Position numbers and translations under genes: made by a program | Part shown: positions 31,150 to 42,661 of the stretch, piece by piece | Layout of the letters: every line of letters starts with the position of its first letter | How positions within the stretch are numbered: position 1 is the first letter of the stretch | Assembly (NCBI RefSeq): GCF_000224145.3 | Contig: NW_004190356.2 | Coordinates: 1-64,000, forward strand | From: Ciona intestinalis | Lineage: Eukaryota > Chordata > Ascidiacea > Phlebobranchia > Cionidae | DNA length: 64,000 bases | Direction: 5' to 3' | Notes under the pieces: model-generated | Database searches by the model: none | Told to the model about the DNA's origin: nothing | What the model saw: the letters and a program-made list of their open reading frames with translations, nothing else

Positions 31150-34100
31150 CTACATTTCCGGCATATCCTCTTCAGCCGAGATGTCTTCTATTTCATCTCC
31201 AGCTTCAATAATTATAATGTACATTAAAATAAGTAATTCTCAACTTAAAAAAAATTAAAACTAATTAAATTTTAGCTTACTTTTATAATAGAAAGGAACG
31301 CTTTATGTATATAATAACAACGGCAAGAATATTTTACATATAGTAGGGTGGGGGAAGATGGGACACCTTTTCGTTTAATTTTCTCTTTTTATTTGGTCGT
31401 AAACATTCAATGAATTATAAAACCGTATCTTCACGACTTCCACAGACCGTTGTTAATTGTTTAAAACCCGATCAGGCTATTTCGATATTAGGTGTTGAAG
31501 GTGTCCCATCTTCCCCCACTGTACTATATAGTTAAAAAAGAGAACGCGTTTATCTATGACATGTACTTCACTTTAAATGGAAACTGCAGCACTAACTTAA
31601 CATACATTGCCGTACTTATTTTGCATTTACAGATTTTTAGTTCATCGGTCATTTTAGTTTTATTTAATTTAGCAAGGGGCCAATTTCATTGTTAAACACA
31701 TACGGTGATACGCTTTTTGCACAGTTTTAAAATGGGAGCTTTTTGCAAGTATATAATAGTCTGTATAAAATGCAAAGTATATAAAGCAGCATCATGCTTC
31801 GTACTGGATACTCTCCGATTACAAAATTTATTGCGCTTAACACACGAAATAAGATTAGAAACGAATCCTAATCGTTTGTCTGCCAGGTGTATACCGACCA
31901 CGCTTATTTTCTTTAACTAAAAATACGTTTTTAACTGTAAGCGTGTTTTAACAACAGTTGTTTTGTCGCTATAACCTGTAATTTCTTTAAAAATATTTTT
32001 AAATTCTACGAAGAGCTACAAATAAAGTTATTATTATTGATCTAGAGTGAAACTCACCTGTTATCGTAACTTTTTTCAACGATTTAGTTTCATCAGTTGT
32101 AACATCTGTTTCAACAGGGGGCAAAAGTTTGGGCAACGTCAGTATAGGAGTTAATTCCTTTTCCTCCTTTTTCGTCGTTTCCGGTTCCGGTGTTTTTGTT
32201 ATTTCTGTGTCTTCGTCTTCGCTGCTGGATGATGACGACGACGAATCGGTGTCACGTGGTACAGGGCTTTTTTTATTTGGAGTATTCTGGAAAAATATTA
32301 TAACGTTAACTAATTATTAACTGTCTATATATAGTAGGGGGGAGAGACGGGACACCTTTATAGCACATAATATCCAAACATCCTGATCCCTGACCGTGTT
32401 TTAAACAATTAACAAAGATGTATATGAGAGTCGTGATGAAATGGTTTTATAAATCTTCAAATGTTCTTTACTTACTACCAAAAGGGACAGTGAAAAAATG
32501 TCCCATATTCCCCACTCTATGCACTGCTGCTTTATATGTATCGTGCCGTTGTTGTGTATAGTATCATTGTTTGGTGTGATTCAGGACTTCAAATGCTCGT
32601 GAATGTTTGATTTAAGTTATTTTATTCACACGAAGGTCCATGTGCGCTGTGGTACTGCGGCTAGAGCGCCTGACACAGTCTATATAGTCCAGAGCCTACA
32701 TCGATACTGGTAAATGGGGTCTTCTTGCGACTCCGGCATATATCGCTTTCCATATTAAGTTGTTTATGCTATATTCCAATGCAATAACGCCGTTCAGAGA
32801 TATATACCTATACAAGATATTGCTTAAAACGGTATAGTTCTGCCCTTGGCTGCTATATTCAAGCTACGGGTAATGGAATCATATTACAGCACTGCCTCGA
32901 CCAAACAGTATGTGGCAAGTTACATATAGAAGGGTTGGCTAAGATGGGACATTATTTTCTCTCTTCGATCATTTGAGAATATTTACAGAATTACATAACC
33001 GCAAACAAAGAATATTTACAGAATTTCATAACAATAGCCCCGCAACTCTAAAAGAGCGTTGTTAATTGTTCAAAACAAGTTCGGGAGATATGGGATTTAT
33101 GTGCTAAAGGTATCCCATCTTACCCCACTGCTATATACGTGGCAACTCGTCAGCGGCCATTAGATTGATGAAGAACATACATGTTACAACGTCTGTTATG
33201 ATCCGCCACGGAAGGGTAAATAATTCACATTCAATTCATTCAAATCCAGCAATTGGCCAAGTTAATCATACGGTCGTTTTATCCGTGGTCTATAATATAT
33301 CTATAAGCTGTAATTTTCGAATATTCGTAAATTGGCACTTTTAAAACGTTTCGTTTTAAAGCATTTACGTTTCATAATAGTCCTATTTCTTATTTATCGC
33401 CTTCTTGTCATTTTCGATTGCTCCCTTCATGGCCTACAAAAGATATCTTTAGTAGGCCATGCTCCCTTCTATTTCATTTCGCGTCGAATTGTTGCATCGT
33501 CGCGGTTTGAAAAACAATTGCCGTCGACGGCTGAGCAAGCGTACGATGTTGTTTTGCGATAATTTATTGAGAGTTTTAATGAATAAATAAATGCAACTTC
33601 TTTATTCTCGCACAGGTAAACCGCATTCATACTTCTATACGGCATTCTGATTCATATGCCCCAGTACCCAATTTTGATTTAAATCGTATGGGAAGGGATA
33701 TAGGCATGTGTCGCACTAAGATCCCGTTCACTAGTATGTAAATAATTGAAGCCACAAAGCTGGTTAACTATACCTCTGGTTCCAAGTCAGACTTCTCAGA
33801 TTCGGAAGTTTTCGGATTTTTAACTTCGGAATCCGAAGTTTCGTCTTCACTTGAGCTTTTCAATTCCTTTTCGCTTTCAGAAGAAACTTTCTTTTCTTTG
33901 GAACGCACAGAACTTACACTCGATTTTCGAGAGGCTGATGAAATAAAAAAACATAAAGTTGGTTGATAATAAACATGTTATCTTATTTCGCCATATGTTT
34001 TTACTCTTTGTCACTTTTTTTGCTTTACTAATGCACTTCTTAAAAAATAACAATAAGAATTTTCTTCATTTAGAAAACACATTAAGTCCTACTACATACA

Positions 34101-34851
34101 CATAAATCAAAATCCACTCTAAATAGATAAATACAACAAGGAGGGGGGGGAGATGGAACACCTTTAACGCATGATATTCAAATATCCTAATCGTGTTTTA
34201 AACAATTAACAACGGCCTAAGGGAGTCGTGAGGATACGGTTTTATATTTTTTTTGTATGTTCTTTGCTTACTACCCTATGGAAAGAGAAAATAGAATGAA
34301 ACGTGCCCCATCTTCCCCACTCTAATATATTTCGCTAATATAACTAGGAAACTAGCATCATCATCTTTTATTCATATATTAACATTATGCACAGACTTAT
34401 GCAATACGATTTACACCAATAGACCTCGATAGTAAACTAGTATCTGTACTTCCAACTATGTAACTCTGACTGTGCGTAACCAAGAGCTCTGGTTGCCTCG
34501 TAGCTTTTGGGCGGTGCTGATACCAGCTCGTATTGCAGAGTGTAGAAAGGTGGTTTATCAAAACATTGCTATTGTATATTATACGACTCGAATGAAATTT
34601 AAATCCAAAGCTACAGTGTTCACGTTTAACTAAAAAAGTGTGTGTGTACATTTACACTTTTCAAAAAACGTAGAAATATTAAAATCAAAAATGTTTAAAG
34701 GGTACAGAGAGATATAATAATTGTATTTTTACATTTTTTACCAACCTGTCGATTTTGAAGAATCAGAACTTGAACTAGAACTGCTAGAATCTGACGAGTA
34801 TCCTGATTTGGGGTTGTTTAGTTCATCCTCAGAATTAATAGAATTCGGCAT
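31150..34851 (-). CDS. Ser-rich acidic protein of unknown function (4 exons, ~182 aa)
   Basis: Exons 34851-34746, 33934-33774, 32286-32058 and 31202-31150; reading frame is continuous across all three introns. The N-terminus is MPNSINSEDELNNPKSGYSS, followed by Ser/Asp runs, Lys/Glu-rich stretches (RSKEKKVSSESEKELKSSSE), a PEPETTKKEEKELTPILTLP segment and an acidic tail GDEIEDISAEEDMPEM. No domain, signal peptide or membrane helix. The composition predicts an intrinsically disordered, casein-kinase-type phosphorylated protein, possibly nuclear; this is inference. The last acceptor (TTATTGAAG) has a weak pyrimidine tract, so the 3' end is the least certain part. Introns hold MITEs at 32327 and 32924 and a 31.85 kb repeat. 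Confidence 0.7.
31338..31530 (-). mobile_element. TAGTAGGG-family MITE, reverse copy
   Basis: TATAGTAGGGTGGGGGAAGA to CATCTTCCCCCACTGTACTA. In the last intron of the Ser-rich gene. Confidence 0.9.
31855..32038 (+). repeat. Unnamed (TTA)n-block repeat
   Basis: TCGTTTGTCTGCCAGGTGTA, GACCACGCTTATTTTCTT, CGTGTTTTAACAACAGTTGT, TTTGTCGCTATAACCTGTAA and a closing AGTTATTATTATT. Same order as 51285-51610. Confidence 0.75.
32327..32520 (+). mobile_element. TAGTAGGG-family MITE
   Basis: TATATAGTAGGGGGGAGAGA to GTCCCATATTCCCCACTCTA; includes a CCCTGA insertion after CTGAT. Confidence 0.85.
32924..33137 (-). mobile_element. TAGTAGGG-family MITE with short internal tandem duplication
   Basis: CATATAGAAGGGTTGGCTAA to CATCTTACCCCACTGCTATA. 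AATATTTACAGAATT is doubled. Confidence 0.75.
34136..34329 (+). mobile_element. TAGTAGGG-family MITE
   Basis: AAGGAGGGGGGGGAGATGGA to GCCCCATCTTCCCCACTCTA. In the first intron of the Ser-rich gene. Confidence 0.8.
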
Positions 34852-35156
34852 CTTTATGGTGTAACAATTATCCTTTACGGCGCAACAGTCGAAAGCAATT
34901 AAGTACGACCTTTGTTTAAAAATGGATGTATCGAAGTCCGTACATATAGGTTCAGGTTACAAGTAACTATCAGAAACTGATACAACTGACAACCGCTTAG
35001 CGAGGGCTCTTTAAAGCAATTTAAATTCTTTGTTAAATGACTGAGTATAATTGTTATCTGTCTCAAGTGTCTCTGACGCTTTGCAAACATATGGGACATT
35101 TAGTGTTATGAAGTGGTTGCACAAATCATAAGTGTAAACTAAAACCTTTCGTCCTT

Positions 35157-35283
35157 GTCAATTTTAATAACTTTTTTGACTCTTCGATTACGGTAGCAAA
35201 GATGTAAAAATGTTTTTAACGAAAAGATAGGATATAGCGGCAAAACAACAGTTGTTAAAACACGCTTACAGTTAAAAACTTAC
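35157..35283 (-). repeat. Unnamed (TTA)n-block repeat, partial copy
   Basis: CTTCGATTACGGTAGCAAAG, AACGAAAAGATAGGATATAG and CGGCAAAACAACAGTTGTTA, followed by CACGCTTACAGTTAAAAAC. Confidence 0.75.
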
Positions 35284-35397
35284 TATCTAACTGCGATGTA
35301 TGCTCAAACTAAACATATTTTGACATGGCGCATTCACTGACCCGTACATAGCTTAAATACATTCCTGGTCTAATTTTATCCCATACTTTCTTATTTC

Positions 35398-35516
35398 AGC
35401 TTTCGAAAATTGGCCTGGTAATACACAGCTTTCGAAAATTGGCCTGGTAATACACATCAGCTTTCGAAAATTGGCCTGGTAATACACAGCTTTCGTAAAT
35501 TGGCCTGGTAATACAC
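35398..35516. repeat. Four-copy 29-bp minisatellite
   Basis: Units start CAGCTTTCGAAAATTGGCCT and end GGTAATACA; the third has an extra CAT before it and the fourth one T-for-A change. The near identity suggests recent expansion. Confidence 0.95.
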
Positions 35517-35867
35517 TTGTACAGTGCCATGGTTTTTATATAGGTATATATCGACAAAGAATAGCTTCGTATCGAAAGCGCTGTGTACATTTCTATTCGT
35601 CGTATTAAGTCAATAATCGCCATGGCGACACATAACAATGCGGTTTCGCGCCAAATCAAACATTAAAGCTTATCTAAATATCTAGTCAACACGTAATCGT
35701 TTTTTCAGGTTTGTTTTGCTACACTGACGCCAAAAAACAAATTTATGACGTATATAATGTTTCCCTTCGTGATTGGTTGCAATAGTTTCAACCTGTGACG
35801 TCACAAAGTTATTGGAGTTGTTTCGTAACCCTGGCTTGAAGATTGGTGCTGCTATATCATTATGGGC

Positions 35868-35945
35868 GTTTGTTGCTTTACCCCAGTGACTTATGGGTTG
35901 TCCAAGTTGTCAACCATACAAAAAAATAACCACTCACAAAGTTTC
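35868..35945 (+). mobile_element. SINE relic
   Basis: CCCAGTGACTTATGGGTTGT, CCAAGTTGTCAACCATACA, then an A run and AACCACTCACAAAG, matching the SINE middle. Confidence 0.45.
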
Positions 35946-36654
35946 ACATTTGCAAATCGTAGGCATCAATAAAGAGGCTTATGTAGCCACCGTATTAATA
36001 GCAAACAGTGGAATACGCGTGTTATAACTTTAAGTTTAACCGCCAAGCGGAGATTAACAACTGCTGTAAAATGTATAAGTTCCATTCCAGAACTTTCGAA
36101 ACCCGTGTCGCCAGCAATTACATTTACTTCAATATTTTGACGTCTGGTTAATAGTTTTTCTTTATAGCACTGTAATAATTATATGACTTCATACTAACTT
36201 GTCCAGCCACAATACAGGTTATAACTGTTCTTGCTGGAAACACAATATGCTACTACGAACATATAAAGTGCCATCAGTCCAAACCAACGGTCTATACTAA
36301 CTTTGGTCCAAACAAGACGACTGCAGCAGAGAATAATTAGTAAACAGCGGGGGTAAAGAAAAACGCAGCACAAAGTAATTACTAAAATTTGCTGTAATGC
36401 GGCACTTTTAAAGGGGAACTGAACTCATCTGTTCTTATTGGTCTACTTGCAATATTTTAAAGTCCTTATTACTGAGATACGGAATATCAATATTTTTTTA
36501 GAAATATATATACGAAAACGGCGGAATTTTTTTTAACAAAGTGAAAAGATTGAATTAGTGTTACAATGTTTTCGTTTGTGTTCTTTAAACTCGTCTTATG
36601 TGCATTGAGCCGTATGCACTCCTCGTGTCCTCCTGCTCCCTCAATTTCTCGTCC

Positions 36655-36878
36655 GACGCCGTGGCATAATGGTTAGCACGCCTGCCTGAACCATTGTAAT
36701 GGGTTCAAGGCTCGACGCTGCTACCATTGTGGGCGTGTGTGTCATTAGGCACGAGACTTAACGACAATTGCTCCAACCCAGTGGTCACTAATGGGTTGTC
36801 CAAATTTATCAGCCATACATAAAAAAAAAACTTAAATAAGGATAAAGTAAAGTAAGTTACATTCATTCATTCATTCAA
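36655..36878 (+). mobile_element. Composite tRNA-derived SINE, forward copy with (ATTC)n tail
   Basis: GCCGTGGCATAATGGTTAGC (box A), GGGTTCAAGGCTCGACGC (box B), GTGGGCGTGTGTGTCATTAG, CAATTGCTCCAACCCAGTGG, CAGCCATAC, an A run, and a terminal CATTCATTCATTC. The best forward copy in the window, although it lacks the CCTCGTGC tail part. Confidence 0.9.
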
Positions 36879-37079
36879 CGCTAATTACTTTTTTATTTCA
36901 AACGACAGAGACGTGGTCGAAGTGTTATTAAAAGCCAGTACCTGTGGCGTTAAGTTTATATTTCAGAACGATTTAACTGACTATACGGGTGTTTTAAAAA
37001 CCTGAAGATTACAGAAGTTTTACATCATCAGCTACATTTTATAATCTAACATTTTTCCCGGTTGCATCTTATGGCCTGC

Positions 37080-37275
37080 TATAGTGGGGAAAGATGGGAA
37101 ACCGTTTCCTTCTATATTTTCTTGTCCCATTTGTTAGTAAACAAAACATTTAGAGAATTATAAAGCCGTGTTCTTACCACTTCCATAGACCGTTGTTAAT
37201 TGCTTAAAACACGATCACGATATTTAGATATTGTGTGTTTAAAGGTGTCCTGTCTCCCCCCACCCTACTATATAA
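37080..37275 (-). mobile_element. TAGTAGGG-family MITE, reverse copy
   Basis: TATAGTGGGGAAAGATGGGA to CTGTCTCCCCCCACCCTACT. Confidence 0.88.
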
Positions 37276-37429
37276 TACACTATAGTACGCTAAGCTAAAT
37301 AAGTAAAAGCATGATCTACATTTGCTAATAACCTGATGAGTTGTAAATGCCTTGTTGTGTGAAACGTTCGTAGTGGCCTCCGGGTTGGAGAATTTATGTT
37401 AAATGATTTGCCAATAGCCATATCATGCA

Positions 37430-37500
37430 CTAATAAAGGTAGCAGTGGCGAGTCTCGAAACCAGTAACCTTTGGGCCACGGCGCCACTATGCCACTTTAA
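37430..37500 (-). mobile_element. Diverged SINE head
   Basis: AAGGTAGCAGTGGCGAGTCT, AACCAGTAACC and GGGCCACGGCGCCACTATGC, reverse orientation. Confidence 0.5.
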
Positions 37501-38159
37501 ACTGCAATCCCTAATTATCGAGTAAATGATGAGCATTGAAAATAACAAGTGCTTGTTGTAACAAGTATTAACAATACGGCGTGAAAGCGGCAAAGCAATG
37601 TAGATTAAAAGCCCGGTAGATGACGCTACTGATCAAATGGTTGTGAAACAGATAAAACACTTAAGTGGCGATGTGCGAAGCTACGTGGCAGTGTATGACG
37701 TCAGAAGATAATGACGCAATGATATTATGACGTAACATGATAAAATAGGTTGGTGAGCCGTAGGATAGGAAGCATAATTTACAAAAAAATGTCGCATGAA
37801 ACTGGTAAACGGCATTTACAGGTTTGCAACGAATAAATATCAGCGCTTGTAGCGTATGCTAAAAACTAGGCATGTCAAAGTGACCTAATATAGGATGAAA
37901 TACTGTAAGAAATAATACAAGGCACGCAGGGTAAAAGCTACATTGGATTATGACATAGTAATTATGCTTATGACGTAGTGAAGCTCACTGTGACGTGTGA
38001 ACCTCGTGTTTGAAACTTGCTTCGGAGCGAAGCGTGCTTGATACATGACGGTGCATAGATTACATATTTACACAATGATTCAGGATGAAACTTAAGCTAT
38101 GACGTCATCACCGCATAAAAATAAAAGAAAAAGGAAAACAAAAACAAGAGAGCAATAGT

Positions 38160-41100
38160 TTAAATGATCAGGTCAACTGGTCGCACTTTCCCGGTCTGGT
38201 TTTTCGACACCCAGAGTTCGCGGTCTTTGTCGGCGTCTGTTTTAGCGACATTCTGGTTGATGACGTCACATGCCTGCGAATAAAAAATGTCGGGTTATAA
38301 ATTAATTCCTGAAATTTACGCGGTCGTTTATATTCGCCACGAGAAACGCGTAGCTGTTGAATGAACGAATGGAACTTGCTTTATCCTCGCGTGGCCGGAA
38401 AACGCCAGTCGTTCTCACTCATGGTCATGGATGTTCTGTTTCATACACCTCGTGTAACTTACGAGTTATCATGTATGTTACTTTTTTGGTGACTGAAACT
38501 AACTTATTGCGACGTAACTGAACAAGAAACAAAAAAATGCAAAACTTACCTTTTGGCATTTCGTGTTTGTGTCTTGCAACAACTTCGTGTATTTCGTCAG
38601 AATATCCTTTATGGCGTTAATTCGTTTCGCTTCATGGGTTTCCATGGTAACCGATGACGTCACCATCTCTTCAAACCATTGTTGGCGCGCGTGGTTGTAA
38701 AGTTCGATCGAATGAGAAAGTTCTTCACCTGTTAATGTTAACGCGGTTATAAACTTGTAACTGTGGTATATCCTTGTATTCATTTTCATAATGCATGTAT
38801 TTGCCATTCAAAATTCTCCCATAAAAATAACAAGTTTTCAAATATATAGTAGGGGGGGGGGGAGGATAGGACACCTTTCCAATTTATTTTCTCGTCTCAT
38901 TTGGTAGTAAACGAAGAATGTTGAAGAAATTATAAAACCGTATCCTTACGACTTCCATAGACCGTTGTTTAGTTTTTAAAACACGATCAGTATATTTGTA
39001 TATTATATGCTAAAGGTGTCTTATCTTAAATGTGAATGAATGAATGTAACTTACTTATCCTCGCGTGGCAAAAACAAACGACAGTCGTTATAACACGGGT
39101 GTTGATACACCTCGTGTTAGCTTATGAGTTATCATGTATGTTACTTTGTGGGTGATTTTTTTGGGGGAGAGGGGGGAGCTTTTATTTTTATTTTTTATAT
39201 ATGGCTGATAATTTGGACAACCCATAAGTGACTACTGGGTTGGAGCAATTGCCGTTAAGTGTCTTGCCCAAGGACACATACGCCCACAACGATAGCAGCG
39301 ACGGGCCTTGAACCCGTTACCTATTGATTGGTTACAGACAGGCGCGCTAACCACTTTGCTTCGGCGCCGACAATTTTCCCCATAGTACTATAACATTCAA
39401 AATCACAGTTTATGACTTCCTGGTCATAACCTCCACATGACTAGTGACGGGTTCGAGGCTCGACGGCGCTACAAAGTAGGCGTGTGTGTCCTTAGGCAAG
39501 ACACTTAACGGTAATTGCTCCAACCCGGCAGCCAAAATATGGTTGTTAAAATTGGCAAAATGTATGTGGTAACTCGAAAGCGGGTACTAGGTTTTTGAAA
39601 TAGGATACTATTGAGGTTAAATAAGTGACATACAGTAGTGCGGGAGAAGACGGGACACCTTTAACACTTACTATTCAAATATCCCAATCGTGTTTTTAGC
39701 AATTAACAACGGTCTATAGGAGTCGTGAGAATACCGTTTTATAATTCATTAAAAGTTCTTTGTTTACTACCAAATGGGACGAGAAAATAAAACGAAAAGG
39801 TGTCCCATCTTCCCCCATCTTACTATATGTATACAGAACATAACCTATATTTTATGTTTAAATAAAAATAAATATGTTGTTTATTCAATGCGTTTCATTA
39901 AACTGAATATTAAGCGTTAACCATTAGGTTTTTGAATGTGAGAAAAAATTCTTTCGTTCCAAGCATGAATAGGTAGGGTGTATGATGTCATAATAACTCA
40001 CGCAGGTCTGTTACGGTCCATTGAACACGTCAATCATATTTAATGTGGTAAGTTGTTAAAGTCGGGTTTACTTTGGCACATACATGTAAAGATATACCAG
40101 TTTTGATAACTTATGTTTGTTTTTTGTAAGAAATGTACTTTTTATAAGTTTTTAGGTAAATTTCAAATGTAAAAAGAGATTCATTAAGTTTTAATTTCTT
40201 TGTTTATTAAATATTTAAGGCAGTGCTTTTAAACCTCTAATGATCTGTGCCACTTTTTATAAACAATTAACACCAATTGCACCCTCTGCTATATAAAAAA
40301 CCACATTAATTTTAATGTTTATGTATGTTATATCTATCACCACTTTGCAGCAAGGACATGTCCTATTTTAAAAACCTCATACTCACTTCTAAGTTACCAC
40401 AGACAATTTTCCAATTTTAACAACCCTTCTCTGACCACTAGGTTAAAACAATTACAGTTAAGTGTTTTGCCCAAGGACACACACGCCTACTTTGTAGCAG
40501 CATTAAGCCTCGAACCCGTCCCCGGTCATTTGAGGTTAATGACTAGGTGCCGCAAAGGGTTAACTTTATATTTGTGATTTTGAATGACAGGTAGTAAATA
40601 CACGTGTGGTAATAAGCAGTGGGCTGCTAGTGGCCACAATAAACAATGTGGTCCTATTGGTGGCCGCTATGCTTGTATAGGCTCTGTGTACTAAAACGTT
40701 TTGGCTGCATTGACAAGTAATACATATTTTGCGCACTGTAAATCTAAAATAAAACCTGAATCCTGAACCCAAATATAAAATTGATAATCCCGTTTACCAA
40801 AATTTGATCACCCCTAACCCAAGACAAAATTGCGAAGCTTATGCTTATATGTAAATCTCATGCAAACCAGTGCAAAAAATGTCAACAAGGTGAATTCAGG
40901 ATTTTTTAAAAATTCTACGATTCTAAAATTTGGAAAACAAAAGCCTAAAAAATTAATACTTTTTCAGAAAAGTGCACCACTGTGTTTAATTCATGACCAG
41001 AAAAGTTAAAAAATATGAATAAATTTAAAAAACTAAATAAAACATCCATTTACCATGTTTTGTTGATTTCCTTCTGGCTTTTTGAACGTCTTCCTTTGTC

Positions 41101-42626
41101 TGGTAATAATAGACATTGTTACATCACAATCCACAAAAATTCCAAAATTTCTAGTTGTCACATTCATCATTTTGAGTTTGATCATAAATTTAAACGTTTA
41201 ACTTTTATTTAAGCGTACACAAATGTATTTTTTGAATTTTTTTTCAAAAAAAGACCCAGAGTATCCAGATATGGCCAAAAAAATTAAGAAATCATTTAAA
41301 AAAAAATAATTTCCGCATAAAAAATGTTCAAAATGTAACTTACATGTTTTGTTGAATTCATTTTTCCTTCTAAATCTTTTGTCCTTTCAAGCAGCATATG
41401 TTTCGCTCTCTCTGCTGCTAGATATCTGTGTTAAGTTGAAAACAATAACTTTAATGTAGATAAATTAGTGTCTGTTTGACAGTTTTAGCTAAAGTAATAA
41501 AGTGAGCAAAAAAGCCTGGCATGTAATTAGGAATGTTTGAATTTCTAAACCAAAGGTTTCCATAACACAGTTTGAGAAACCTTGGAGTTAAGTTATTAAT
41601 ATCTTTGTATGTGGGACCTTGAGTGACAAATTCATCAGCTGGTTGGGTAATTGTATGAGGATAAACATATAGTAGGGTGGGGGAAGATAGGAAACAATTT
41701 CATTCTACTTTCTCATCCTATTTAATAGTAAACAAAGAACATTCAAAGAATTATATAACCATATCCTTACGAATCTGTTTTTATTGTTTAAAACACGACC
41801 AGGATATTTGAATATTATGTGCTGAAGGTGTCCCATCTTACCTAACAGTACTATATGTCTTTTAAACCAAACTTTAAAACCAAGTCGTCCCAAACTTTGC
41901 TCTACCCATTCTAAACTCTAAAATTTTCAGCATGGTTGATTGCATAATAATGTGTGTAGTATGTTGTGTGAAACTGAAATACTATTTGCGACCCCTGAAT
42001 TTCATATTGCCCCCAGTTTGGTAACGCCTGAACTAAACCAATAAAAATACTACCCCAAACAATACTACTTAAGCAAGCCTTAAACCGGAGGTGTAACAAC
42101 TAAGTATTAAAAACTCACTTAAGTTGGACTTGTTTTCTTAACTCTGCAACATCCGCTTCAAGTTTTTTAAATTCCTTCTTTCCTCCTTCTTTATGATCTA
42201 ACAAAGGCTTCTCTACTTGAAGTCGAATCTATAATAATTAAATGATTTTATCCTTGTGTGGTGGAGTTCGTTGGTGTTCTGTTTCATGCACTTGTTGTCA
42301 TTGTGGGCGTATTTGTTTTTGGGTAAGACACTTAACGACAATTGCTCCAACCCAGTGGTCACTAATGGGTTGTCCAAATTATCAGCCATACATAAAAAAA
42401 TAAAAAATATCCCCAAAAATAATCACCCACAAATTATCATACATGGTAACTTGTAAGCTGGCACGAGGTGTATGAAACAGAACACTGGTGTTTAAGGACC
42501 GTGGTTTTCCGGCCACGCGAGAATAAAATAAGTTATGATCGTTCTTTTACCTCATACGTCCTGCCCGCTTACGAGTTATCAATTATTACCTTTCCATTTT
42601 TAAATTAGAAATTAAACAAAAAATCA

Positions 42627-42661
<35 letters not shown>

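Larger units (their letters stand above)
34852..38159. other. Intergenic region between the Ser-rich gene start and the GAS7 3' end
   Basis: No exon recognised. Contents: a (TTA)n-type repeat at 35157, a 29-bp minisatellite at 35398, SINE copies at 35868, 36655 and 37430, a MITE at 37080, and TGACGTCA octamers at 35797, 37695 and 38100. Confidence 0.55.

Noticed and set aside
35398-35516. CRISPR-like array
   Set aside because: Head-to-tail units without spacers in a eukaryotic genome; a plain minisatellite.
35396-35659. 87-codon minus-strand frame with repeated GQF and PIFES words
   Set aside because: Its repeats are simply the 29-bp minisatellite translated.
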